Assembly (NCBI RefSeq): GCF_965638725.1
Contig: NC_134961.1
Location: 7,098,641-7,162,640, forward strand
Source: Aptenodytes patagonicus
Lineage: Eukaryota; Chordata; Aves; Sphenisciformes; Spheniscidae
DNA length: 64,000 bases
Reading direction: 5' to 3'
A program made the position numbers and the translations under genes. Of this stretch, positions 45,201 through 55,000 are shown piece after piece; position 1 is the first letter of the stretch, and each line of letters begins with the position of its first letter. The notes beneath the pieces are model-generated. The model was given only the letters and a program-made list of their open reading frames with translations. It had not been told where the DNA came from and did not search any database.

Positions 45201-48200
45201 CGTCATTCGTTCACATCTCCTCCTTGCAACTGTCCATGAAACTTTTCAATGAGAGCAACAGTTGAAGGTATTCCATGCAGAGTCCACATACACAACCTGA
45301 AAGTGATTTCTACCTTATGGGGAAACCCAAAATACAAGAAAAGGGGTAGGGAAATGCCCTAAAAGGGGGGTGTTTCTGTGACACATTTGACACTCCCTGC
45401 CTTGTTTCTTGCAGGCTCTTGCCTGCCACAACAATGCCCGCTGTCATGGTCATTCCCATATGCCAGTTCCACGCTCAGAATCGCCCTGTTGTCAATGGAG
45501 GTATGCAAAGGCATATACTCACTTTAGCTATTTCACTCATTGAAATTTCCTCTTCTCCTGCTAGAACATCTATCCTAACACCTACAGTCATCATGACTAA
45601 GGGCAGTGTTTGCCCTCCGGCCAGTACCGAGCGATTCGGGAGTCCAAAGACGGTTGATGAGGTTACCAGCTGTCTGCATCACCCCAGCCCCTGGACGGCT
45701 AAGACACTCAAGCAGCAGCTGCTGAACCACTGCAGCCTTTGGGCAAACGAAACCCATGAGTGTGCTTCAAAACGCTCTGCTTACGTTGTGGTGATCAGCT
45801 GTTGATTCGCAAGCGCATCAGAGCAGTGCAGGCAACTGGGCGGAAGAACCCATCAGACGTTTTAAGACGTGCTTATGAACCGAAGCCCCGCATGCTATTT
45901 TCAAAGATGGCTGAGGAGATATTTCCACTGCCAACCAGCAACGTAGCTGCAGTTCCCAGAGAATGCTCTAAGCTATGAATCTGCAGCAGCAAGCTCACCG
46001 ATCTACCCAGCATCAAAACCTGCACCGCTGTGTCATGCTGCTATCGGCATCCTGAGTTTTTAGTTGTAAGTAGTCACCTAAGACTACAAGGATGGGCACT
46101 TCTTGGGACAACAATGACGACAAGGCCTTAAGCATACAGGGGTAAAGATAGCGGGTTCTAGTCTGTGAAATGCCTGCATTAGCTTTGAAAACGGTCTATA
46201 CAGGCTTCTAAATCACAGAGGTGTTTCCATAAATATTTCTGCAAGTCACCTCCAAATACGAGTACAAACCCTGGAAACAACCTTGAAATCTCAGCTTCCT
46301 GTTCCTGCCACACCAAATGTATGAAAACCAGTTTTTAAGCATTTGAAGGATCGTTTTGCAGCTCTGATATTCAGGCATTTTGACATTTGACAGTCAAACG
46401 AGGAAACACACAGACAGCTGACAGCCTTCCCTGGGAAAAGCTCCTATCAGTCGTGTTTGAGAAGGAATGCGACATCCTGGCTTTATCGCAGATTGCTTCG
46501 CACCTGTGAAGGCATCCAACCTCATATGCCTGTATCTTACCCAGCCATTCGAGGTGAACCAGACTCTCCAGAGCTTCTATCTTCTCAATGATGTTGTTGT
46601 CCAGCTGCAGTTTAGTCAGGTTCTCAAACTGCCACAGATTATCGATCTGCAGGATATCTAAAGCCACAGGAAAAAAACTAAAACAAAACTGCTTTTCATG
46701 TGAGACAGCTTTCAGCTTGGCGGACATGCTATCTTGCACACGGAAAACATGTCCAGCCTTACCTCCAAAATGATTTTCAGCAGATTACGATAGCGTGTGA
46801 TGACTGCCCTAGAGAGCTGAGAGGTCCACTGGCTGGATGAGATTTCAATGAAACAGCCCAGTTAACCTCCGTGTCCTGCACCAGCGCATACAGCTCATCA
46901 GTGACGCCAACGAGTCACTGAGGGGATGCTGACTACGGCCCTGCAGTCAGGAGTGGCTTTATGAATCCACTACTAGGAGGTCTTGACCTTCATTTTCCTT
47001 TCCAGCTCCAAGAGGGAGGTTTGGGATGAGACTCTGCTTTTCTCCGCGTTTGCAGGCTAGTGGTGGCCAGCTACTGCTTTTGTAAATTACTCTCCTGCTC
47101 CTGGGATTCTCGTCGCAGGAGAGCAAGTTGGGGTCTAGTCTTTGTGTGAAGGCTGCAGTTTGGAACTAATCAATATCCCTGCATTTAGCTTTCTCCAAAA
47201 ACAGAATCACAAGGGCAGGTCATTAGGCACTACAGCAAAACGTTAGGACCGGGGTGACAGAAAATACAGAACATCCTCACTCCCAATTCTCTTTCCCCCC
47301 GCAATGGCTTCCCAGAGGATTTCGTTAGCTGCTATCACCGTTTAGTGAGTGCAGAGTAAAGCAAGGAATCGCATGCACGAAATATTCACACAGTTCTATA
47401 TTTTGTATTTGCAGACAAATACATGCGGGATCAGGTAACAGGGATTCTGTTCTAAGGAACTCAGCTAATACACGCATTATTTTACTGGAACACGCAACGA
47501 ATAATCAAAAGCAGATTTTTGCCCATGAAATTACATACCCCCAAAATACTCAAATACTGAGCCAAATGTTCTTCCTTTTCATTTTTTGAATGCAAGTTTA
47601 TGACCGGTTTGACAGCAAGAGGCAAGCTGCGATAATGCTATGGATGACTGGAGGAAGCCACCGAATTGGACTGTAATCACCATAATCTACCAAATAGCTC
47701 TCACATAATCGCCAGCGATGGCGGAGCCTGCCCAGGGTTTCATTTGTCCACGTACAGAAGGGCCCGATAGGCCTGTGGCCTGTAGGTGTCACCACAATAT
47801 AAATGTTAAATAAGAATAGCAGTGACAATAATAGCGTAAAGTTAAGCAGCTTTAAAGTTACCCATCAGCAAAAGCACCCAGCTCTCTCCAGTGAAACTAC
47901 TTCATACAGGCGTGACTAAAAATGTAAGTCCAGATGTTACTTTTCACATAACAAATCCAAGCTAATCATGATTGTTTAATTGCCAGTTAGCCACTTCATG
48001 CTTAATTCTATTACCCTCTAACAAAAGAAGAAGAAAACAAAGTATGTATTCTGATACTCACTTCTAAAACTAAGCTGTAGCTCCGTCACATCCTTAAAGT
48101 TAACACCTTCCCTTTTGGCAAGCTTTCTTACGTCCTCTGGACACTGCTCTTCAACGGCTTTCTGAACCATTTCATCATCAATAACGTTTGGCTCAATGCT

Positions 48201-48218
48201 ATTGTATAACTGACTCAT
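33291..48218 (-). CDS. DRC3: DRC3 (LRRC48), dynein regulatory complex subunit 3 (12 coding exons, 522 aa)
   Basis: Leucine-rich-repeat and coiled-coil subunit of the nexin-dynein regulatory complex in motile cilia and sperm flagella. Coding exons: 48218-48062, 46657-46541, 45031-44865, 44265-44119, 42950-42831, 41912-41800, 40497-40323, 37574-37443, 36152-36082, 35290-35167, 33701-33570, 33404-33291. They total 1569 bp, or 522 aa plus stop (human 523). Exons 1-4 (residues 1-196) carry the SDS22-like LRRs, with LQLDNN, LSLYNN and LNLAGNPL repeats and the DLVYLDF cap. Exons 5-12 are Glu/Lys-rich coiled coil, including FIENVKGMMTQCRDLEN. Two introns, after exons 6 and 9, are minor-class AT-AC (separate entries). 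Exon 1 starts at an acceptor at 48235 with the ATG 17 bp inside, so a non-coding exon lies upstream. The C-terminal tail (ILEPTE) differs from human. Confidence 0.96.
35291..36081 (-). other. DRC3: U12-type AT-AC intron of DRC3 (between exons 9 and 10)
   Basis: The donor on the minus strand reads ATATCCTTTT, an exact match to the U12 AT-AC consensus ATATCCTTT. The intron ends in AC (TTCTCTAC|G). A perfect branch site TTCCTTAAC lies at 35311-35303, with its branch A (35304) 13 nt before the intron end. Joining here gives FIENVKGMMTQCRDLEN, which aligns with human FIENVQSLMAQCRDLEN without a gap and keeps frame (AT|G Met). No GT-AG pair nearby does this. Length is 791 bp, phase 2. Confidence 0.93.
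38858..38912. repeat. TTGG-type simple repeat and T runs
   Basis: Low-complexity tract of GTTTGG and TTGG units flanked by T runs, inside a DRC3 intron. On the DRC3 strand it reads as CCAA/A-rich sequence. No function is implied. Confidence 0.7.
39983..40165 (+). mobile_element. CR1 LINE fragment, 3' end
   Basis: About 180 bp of CR1 3' sequence: GAGGTTGCCCAGAGAGGCTG, the GGTTGGACCAGA and GGTCCCTTCCAACCTC region, and a decayed terminal CTGTGACTCTG. It lies antisense in the DRC3 intron after exon 7, ending about 160 bp from that exon's donor. It is of a different subfamily from the copy at 18461 and has no coding content. Confidence 0.9.
40498..41799 (-). other. DRC3: U12-type AT-AC intron of DRC3 (between exons 6 and 7)
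   Basis: The donor reads ATATCCTTCC on the minus strand, eight of nine positions of ATATCCTTT, and the intron ends in AC (GGTGTCAC|G). A branch-site match TACCTTGAC (consensus TTCCTTRAC) lies at 40517-40509, with its branch A at 40510, 12 nt before the end. The splice gives GDLLQAYRKEF, which aligns with human GELLETYKDKF, with codon GC|G split in phase 2. The best GT-AG alternative (donor at 41815, acceptor at 40522) stays in frame but loses those conserved residues. Length is 1302 bp. Confidence 0.9.
43433..43483 (+). mobile_element. Old CR1-like 3'-end remnant
   Basis: A short match to the conserved CR1 tail: GAGCAGGGACTGGACTCGAT, then GGAAAGCCCTTCCAGTCCTA. It is diverged and lacks a clear terminal octamer. 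Antisense in a DRC3 intron (between exons 4 and 5). The family call is likely but the ends are uncertain. Confidence 0.5.
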
Positions 48219-48235
48219 TTTTAGATGGCATCAGC

Positions 48236-49675
48236 CTTAAAGGACAGAAAAGAAAAATAAATTAAATCACCGCCTGGCTACTATTTCCAACGTTCATTGA
48301 GCGGGCATGACAATTCCAAGGAATTAAGAGCGCAGCTGAGCATTTAGCAGATCTAATACCTCACAGCTGACATCAAATACAGACTTGACTTTTATCACAA
48401 AGTCACTGATGCGACTCTAAGCGCAGCCTTACGGCCCGAGCACTGTAAAACAGCCGGGCACGATCACGTGCAAGCTTCCCACCACGTTTGAGTGTTTTCC
48501 ATGAAGAATGCCAGACTTTGGCCAGATAAACAGACCAGGAAAGGAGGCCCTGTGCAACACCTCTGAACAGCGACAGTCCATCACGTGGCAGTCACCTGTT
48601 GCTGAACCCCATCTTCATGAAGAGGGCACATTCAAGGCTCCGTGCACCATTTAATCTCGTTTTAAAAAGTAAGTAAGTTTCTCATTATAGGCAAGTTTGA
48701 TTTATAGAGTAAGAGGCATGTGTTTCTCGCATAGGAAAACTAACAACAGCAGTTCACTAAATTTTAAACACCAACCTCATAAGAAAAGTGAAAACAAATT
48801 TGAGGAAGGAGGAAAATTTATAAACAATAACAGCGACTTTCTGAAGAAGGCCCTTAATGCAGGTCCATAGTAAAGGCTACCAAGTTCAGTCAGTGTATAG
48901 CACTGCACACAAACACCTTCGCTTTGGGAAATGGACAATTCCGTCAGTCAAAACTTTCTGACCTGGCTTTGTCATTTAAATAGCCCTGATGTTGCCCTGG
49001 GGGCAACGAGACTACTTATCTTTCTAGAACTGTGCACAGTTAATTAATCAGTATGAAGGGCTTGGATCTTCAAACTTTTGCTTGCGTAAGAAGTCTCTAA
49101 TTATGGAAGAAGTTCTGCTGCTTTTTCGCATAGGAGGACAGGAACGATAAACGTCTGGGTTTAGAAAGTTCTCTCCTCATCACAGCTTTTAATTAACAAA
49201 CCAAACCTCTCTATGGCTGTGCTCAGTACAGGCCGAGGAGTAGCAGGCCCTGGGTTTATTCGTCCTTGATCTGCCGTACTTTCCGCTTTCCCTGTATTTG
49301 TCCATCGTCTCTTTAGCCAACGCCGGTTCCGCAGAGCTAATCACACCGCGAGGTCAGCACCTCGCTGCATCCAGTGGGAACACCGTGGGTGTCAGTGCGA
49401 GCAGTGGGTCGGCCACCCAGACAAGAAGCTGCTGCTCACAGCCAGCCGGAGCCCAGGCCTGGAAGCAGCGCCACGTCCCCGACATCCCCAGGCCCTGCAG
49501 GGCCCGGGACGGGGACCCCGACTCTGCCTGTCAGGGTGGCTCCGACCCAGGTGGGCTGCTGCCTCCCTCCCGAGACCCGTCCAGGCCCAGATCCCGGCCC
49601 CTCAGGCCTGTCACCCCCCAGGTCCCCAAGGCTCCAGGCCCGCTCCGCGCCCCCGGTACCCGGCCCGGCCCCCAC
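48236..49675 (-). other. DRC3: Probable 5' UTR intron of DRC3
   Basis: No coding exon is seen on either strand. On the minus strand the interval ends at a good acceptor (CTGTCCTTTAAG) 17 bp before the DRC3 ATG. A plausible donor GCGCAG|GTGGGG lies at 49676/49675 in the CpG island. This fits a single non-coding first exon spliced to the first coding exon. The exact exon needs transcript data. Confidence 0.5.
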
Positions 49676-49679
49676 CTGC

Positions 49680-50193
49680 GCCTCGGCCCCGGTACCCGGC
49701 CCGGCTGCTAAGGAAGCCCAGGCGCGTTGCTAAGGGCGGCCATGTGACACGCTCAGCCGCCAATGGTCAGGGAGTGGGTGGGAAGGCTGGCTGCTAATCA
49801 GAGCGCGAGAAATCCGTGTCAGCCAATCAGCGCCGGCACCGTTCCCTCGGGGCGGGAGGAGGCTCGCATGATTGACGTTTCTCTTGCCCAATAGCATTGG
49901 CGAATGGTTTGGCCGTTGCCCAATGGAGAATGGCAGTAGCGGCGTCCCTGCTGTCCATCAGCCGGAGGGCGTGGAAATGGGCGGGGCTACCGCGGGGGCG
50001 GGCCCCTCACTTGACAGTGACGGGCACGCTCTTTAACCTATGACTCCACGGGGCGTCCGGCCGCCGCCCAATCGGCTGCAAGGAGGCGGGCCACGCTTGG
50101 CAGAGCAAGCTGCGGTTGGTGTGCGCGGGTGCCAGTCAGGGCGGGGTGGGGGAGGGGGGGGGCCGCCGGGCCGCTGTTTGTTGTCATCCCAAG
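49680..50193. promoter_or_regulatory. Bidirectional CpG-island promoter of DRC3 (-) and TOM1L2 (+)
   Basis: TATA-less, CpG-rich sequence between the probable DRC3 first exon and the TOM1L2 start codon. It contains five CCAAT boxes (49760, 49823, 49888, 49919, 50068) and one inverted ATTGG (49896), an unusually dense NF-Y-type cluster. Two RFX-like half sites lie on the DRC3 side: GCTGCTAAGGAAGC at 49704-49717 and GTTGCTAAGGGC at 49726-49737. RFX sites are expected for a motile-cilium gene such as DRC3. A 36-bp-spaced direct repeat of CCCCGGTACCCGGCCCGGC lies just left of it (49651 and 49687). Confidence 0.65.
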
Positions 50194-50245
50194 ATGGAGT
50201 TTCTGCTGGGGAACCCGTTCAGCACCCCGGTGGGGCAGAGCCTCG
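50194..50245 (+). CDS. TOM1L2: TOM1L2, exon 1 (N-terminal 17 codons; gene continues beyond window)
   Basis: TOM1L2 is a VHS- and GAT-domain adaptor of endosomal sorting that binds ubiquitin, Tollip and clathrin. The exon encodes MEFLLGNPFSTPVGQSL and the first base of the next codon, ending at a strong donor G|GTAAGG. This is nearly identical to the mammalian N-terminus (MEFLLGNPFSTPVGQCLEK). Exon 2, which should continue with the VHS domain (about EKATDGSLQSEDW), was not found before 64000, so intron 1 exceeds 13.7 kb, in line with the long first intron in mammals. Position and strand fit the conserved gene order beside DRC3. Confidence 0.93.
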
Positions 50246-50254
50246 GTAAGGCGG

Positions 50255-50720
50255 TCCGGGGGGTGCAGAGGGCTCCGGGGGGGCCCGGAGAGCCAGCGGG
50301 GCCTCTGGAGGGGGTGGGGGGCTCCAGGCAGCGAAGGGCTCTGGGGGCAGGGGGGGGCCCTGGGGGTCGGTGAGGTGCTGTGGAGGCGGTGGGGAGGTCT
50401 GTGAGGGCCCGCGGGGCGCTCTGGAGCCAGTGGGGGGGACGGGGCTGTGGGGCTTAGTGGAGGTCTTTGGGTGTTGTGGGGATCTCTGGGGTTAATGGGG
50501 GGCTCTGGAGGCGGTGAGGCACCTGTGGGGGTTGGTGGGGGGCTCTGGAGGTATGGAGGGGCCTCTGGGGGTAGTGGGGATCTCGGGGTTGGTGGGGACT
50601 CTGGAGGTGGTGGGTGGCTTTCGGCGTTGGTGGGTGCTGTAGGCCTTACTGGGGTCTCTGGGGGTTAGTGTGGGTCGTGGAGGGCTCTGTGGGCAGCAGA
50701 GGCCCGTGGGGGTGGTGGTA
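50255..50720. repeat. G-rich degenerate tandem tract after TOM1L2 exon 1
   Basis: Words of the form GGGGGCTCTGGAGG, GGTGGGGGGCTC and GTTGGTGGGG recur about every 20-40 bp with many changes. The sense strand of TOM1L2 is the G-rich one, so the start of intron 1 has many G-runs able to form G-quadruplexes and to act as intronic splicing enhancers. Confidence 0.55.
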
Positions 50721-52035
50721 GCTTCGGGCAGGCTGTTTGCCATGAGGAAGGAGCGACTCCACTTCAAGATGGTTGATGGAGGAAGGAAAGTTGTTGCGTC
50801 CCCCAGCTCCTTTTCCTGCATGTGAGCACCTTGTTACAGAGCAGCCCTGTCATTCAGCCACCTTTTTCCCAGAATGTTGAAACCTCCCTGGACCTGTGGA
50901 TATGCAGGGAGGGTGACGTGGTTTAGAGATACAAGTACGTGCTCCGTTTTCAGCCCAGAGCTTGAATTGTGGTTTTGCTAACGCTTTGGTGACATTAGGC
51001 AGGTTATTCTGAGTGTGCTTTGACTGCGCAGCTAGCCAAGTCCTTCCTGGGTTGCTGTGGCTACTGCCTCCCACAGACGTGTTCACTCTCACCTGTGGCA
51101 AGTGTGGTTTCGGTCTGGGTTGCCACGGCCAGGGCCACAGGAGAAAGCCTGGGCGCCACTTCTGCAGAGTTTGATAACTTGCCCATGGTTGGGCGGGCTG
51201 TCGTTGCCTCCCGCTTTCTTCTCTTAGGCCCTGAAGAAATACAAGATCTCTCACATTGCGGTGGGAAAGAACAACAGACTGGCTCAGGTTCCTGCAGTGC
51301 GGGGACCGTGGCGTACAGTCCCAGAAGCCAAGGCGATGTTCAGTTGAATGCACTTGCGCTAGCATCCCTCTCCAGTGAAACCACGCTCCCAGTTTCCTTG
51401 ATTTGTTTCACAAGCAACAGTAATTCTAATGCCTTATTTAGGGGTTATATATAGTATAATGTATAGCTATGTATAGTCTAGCCTATAGCTATTCTATATT
51501 AATTTATGGAATGATGGAAGACTTGTGTCTTTGGAAATTCAAGCAGAAAAATTTTGCAGAGTACCTGGTCGTGGCCGCAAAATCCAGAAGTTCTTTTATA
51601 GTAGTCGCCTCACCCACACGTGCAGAGACGCCCCCTCGTAGAGCTAAAAGGCCCTTAAGCGGGTAAGTCTCGCACTGTGCTTTGAAGATGGCTGGACTCT
51701 TGCTTTGTCAGACTATATGGAGCATATGTATAGCTTGCTGTTTTTCTTTAGCCATCTGGGGTGTTTATTTCTTCTGCTTAGGGAGAGAAGTGCGGAGAGT
51801 TGGAGGGTAATAATGAGAACAGTGAAAGTTAAACATGATTTTAAAGTGAATTTGCTTTGTTGTGTTTGGCCATCTGACCACATCTGCCAGGACAGCTGGC
51901 TGCTTTGCTGCTTGGACAAGCCTTCTACAATGAGCGTTGTTAAGGGAAGGCAATAATTTCTCATCTATTTATTGTCAGTTTCCTTTAGCATCAGTAAGTG
52001 GTTTAAAGGGGCTTCCTTAAGGCTGAAGAATTGTC

Positions 52036-52050
52036 GGGGGGGGGGGGGGG
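52036..52050. repeat. G15 homopolymer
   Basis: A run of 15 G inside TOM1L2 intron 1. The length may be approximate, as such runs are hard to sequence. Confidence 0.9.
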
Positions 52051-55000
52051 CTAGCAGTAAAATCTGCTTTTCTAGCCTTCTGCCTTTCTAACTCTGGCGT
52101 GCAAAGATTTTCATAGCTCTTACATCCCCTTGCTCTCTTTGAATGAGCAGTGGCTGCCAACTTAGAGGCTTCGAACACAAAGCTCTGAAGGAGCTGCTTT
52201 CATCAGATAAGGTTAGGTGTGTGTGAGGGGTTTATAATGCAACTTCCCTTAATGCAAAATTCAGCTGCACTTTACGAGTGTTTTTTCATCCCTGGGGGGA
52301 AGAGAGAGATGCAGATTTTATTTTGGAAGAAAATTTTTTCTGCTTCTCATATCACTGTCAGTTATCCCTTTCTGAGACAACAGTAAAACAAAAGCATGCC
52401 TTGTTCTCAGACGGTGCTATTTGCCCAGTGTTTCCACAGTTTTTTTTTCAATGAGCTTGTGGAATATAATTTTCACTTATGTTTCTCTTCATTCTTTAAA
52501 AGAAACTGAATAATTTTGTATTTCTGTTTAAACATATTGTGTTGAACACAGTTGTGATGTTTTCAAGCAAAGCCTAACACTCACCATAAGGGAGAAGTGC
52601 AGAAAATTATGTAGGTCCATCAGTACACCAAGAATGCATGTTCTCTGCCAGGAAGTAGCAGTGGTTCACATGAAGATTTAATTAGGGCTAGACAATGTCT
52701 TCAGATAAATGCCAGGTCTGAAAGAACAAAGATGTCAGAGAAGGTTTGGGGAGAGCTGAGAGAGGTAATACGAGGGATTTTCTCTTTTCTCCTTCACTTT
52801 ATCTGGACAATGTCTGAAGCTAGACAGGCTTTTTATGTTAACTCTTGCTTAATGTGGGAAAGTAATGCTAGGATGAGCTCAGAGGATTTGTAATGGAGAT
52901 GGATAGAGTCTCCTGCATCTAAAGTGCCAGTTTCAACGGCAGCCAGGTTCCTCATCGCTGAAAGCTACCTGATTTTTGGCAATGGGCTTATATGGTAGCC
53001 TCTTCTTGGTTTCCAGCGGTCGAGTAACAGAAACTGTATAAAAGACCACCATGGCTACTAATTCCAAACCTCACTTAATTTTTCTTCAATACTTCGATTG
53101 ACTCGTGGACACTGAACTGTCCTTATGTCTCTAGCAAGGTCCTCTCCTGAGCGGAGGGGGTGGTTTTTGACAGGGCTGGTGTGTGGAAGGCAGTCAGCTG
53201 CTGCGCTGTGCCTAGGAGATTCCTGAAATTAAAATCCATTTTGCCCAACCCATATTGCTTTTCACCTGGAGCTTGCAGTGAAAGGGGGGTAGGTAACAGT
53301 GCCATTTTCCATATAAACTAAAAGTCTCATCCAGCATTATGTGGCAGAATCCGTTACTTCTCAAAGGCTCTGTGGGCAATCGGTGCTTTTCAGCATCCCG
53401 CAGGACTTAGAAGAAGTCTTCGTGGTCCCTTCACCCCTTCACAACGTCGGTTTTGTTGGTGGTCAGCGCTTCCTAGCAGGCCTCCTCAAGAAGATCCCTG
53501 GGCAGGGGTTGCGTGTGGAGGCTGACGTGCTGCTGGTGCTTTTAACCGGTGCTTGGTGCCCGGTGAATCCAGCAGCCGCCGGCGGTGCTGGATGTGGAGC
53601 CTGGGGGGGCACTGGAGCTTTCACTGACAGCTTGTGCTGCGCGGCTCTGGCCAGCTGAGGGGTGGTCGTGCCACCAGCCCTGGAGAAGGTCTTTGTGAAC
53701 GCTGGCAAGAGTGTAGAGGGTGGGATTGGGTGCCAGGGGTTTCGTAGGCTGCTGAGTATGTTGGGGCTGACAAGATCCTTTGTGGCATTGAGTGTTGGCC
53801 CGGTTCTTACGACCGAACTGTTTATTTTTTCCAGCTAATACTGTAAATACGATAGACTAGATCCTTAGAGGAGGACTGTTTTGAAGAATACTCCTGACCA
53901 GTGAGGAGGAGAAGTACAGGAAGATGTGTCGTAAAACGGCAAAGACAGACTGCTTGCTATCTGGAGAGGGGCTGGCCTGGGGAAAAAGCTGCAATTTACA
54001 GTAGCGGGAATTTGCCTTGAGATTCAACATCCTGCCGTAAATTGCGTTTTTATCTTTCTTTGTTCAAGGGAGCCATCTTTAAAGTGTCACCACTCTATTC
54101 AAGGTTATTAGAACAAATACCCTTACCGTAGGTTAGCGAAAACATCTTAGGTGATTAAAGCTGATTGAATTACAAGAATGTGGAGTACTGGTGACTGTTT
54201 TTGCTCATTCTGCTTATTTGATATAGGCCATATGGCTTACACATGAGGACACAGTAAAACCAGTTACATTTTCTAGTAATTTTTTTTTTTTACTCTGGAG
54301 ACTTTGCAAAGGCTTCAGGAGAGTGTTTATTTGTTTGAATCCAAACCAAGTCTTGCTGCTGGTCCCCCCGGCTCCCTCAGGTGCGAAGGGCTGAGTTGGG
54401 GCAGTGATGTGTGAAATGGGCTCCTCACAGGGTGTTGGATGGGAGCATCGAGGTCCGTTTTGGTAAGGGCTCTGCTCAGGGCTGTGTGTGCTGCTGAAGT
54501 CAGCCGTTCTTGCCGCAGCCTCAAGTCTGCTTGACTCGAAGCCAAAGACCTCCAGGGAGAGAGATCCAGCACCTGAGTTAAATGCACAGAGACCTGAAAG
54601 TTAATTTTTAACAATATAGTAGAAATTAAGGTGTCCTGCATAACTGGGGGTGGGGGTGTTGATCAGGCAATGCTGTTTTACATCCCTGGTCCCTGTTGAT
54701 GAAGGGAGGTTTGAAGGAGGGGTGCTGGTCTGGACACTTGCCTTGGAGTCTGTTTTCGGAGGAGGCACAGTGCAGTGATTTAATACAGAGTATTGTTTAA
54801 GGAGGCTACAAAAACAAGGTTTCAGCAAAAGATACAGAGGCACTTTATGGAAGCAACAGTGAGGCAGACAGCTTTTCAATTGATTTTTATCAAAGCACTT
54901 GCAGTTTCCATTCAAGGCTGTTAAACTGATAATAAATATGGTGGACAGAGTCTGTTTCCAGAGCTGCCATTTTGTTCCCCCCTCTTTTTTTTAAAATGAA

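Noticed and set aside
47600-47830. Possible old repeat in the DRC3 intron after exon 1
   Set aside because: The sequence looks different from its flanks, but I could not tie it to any repeat family.
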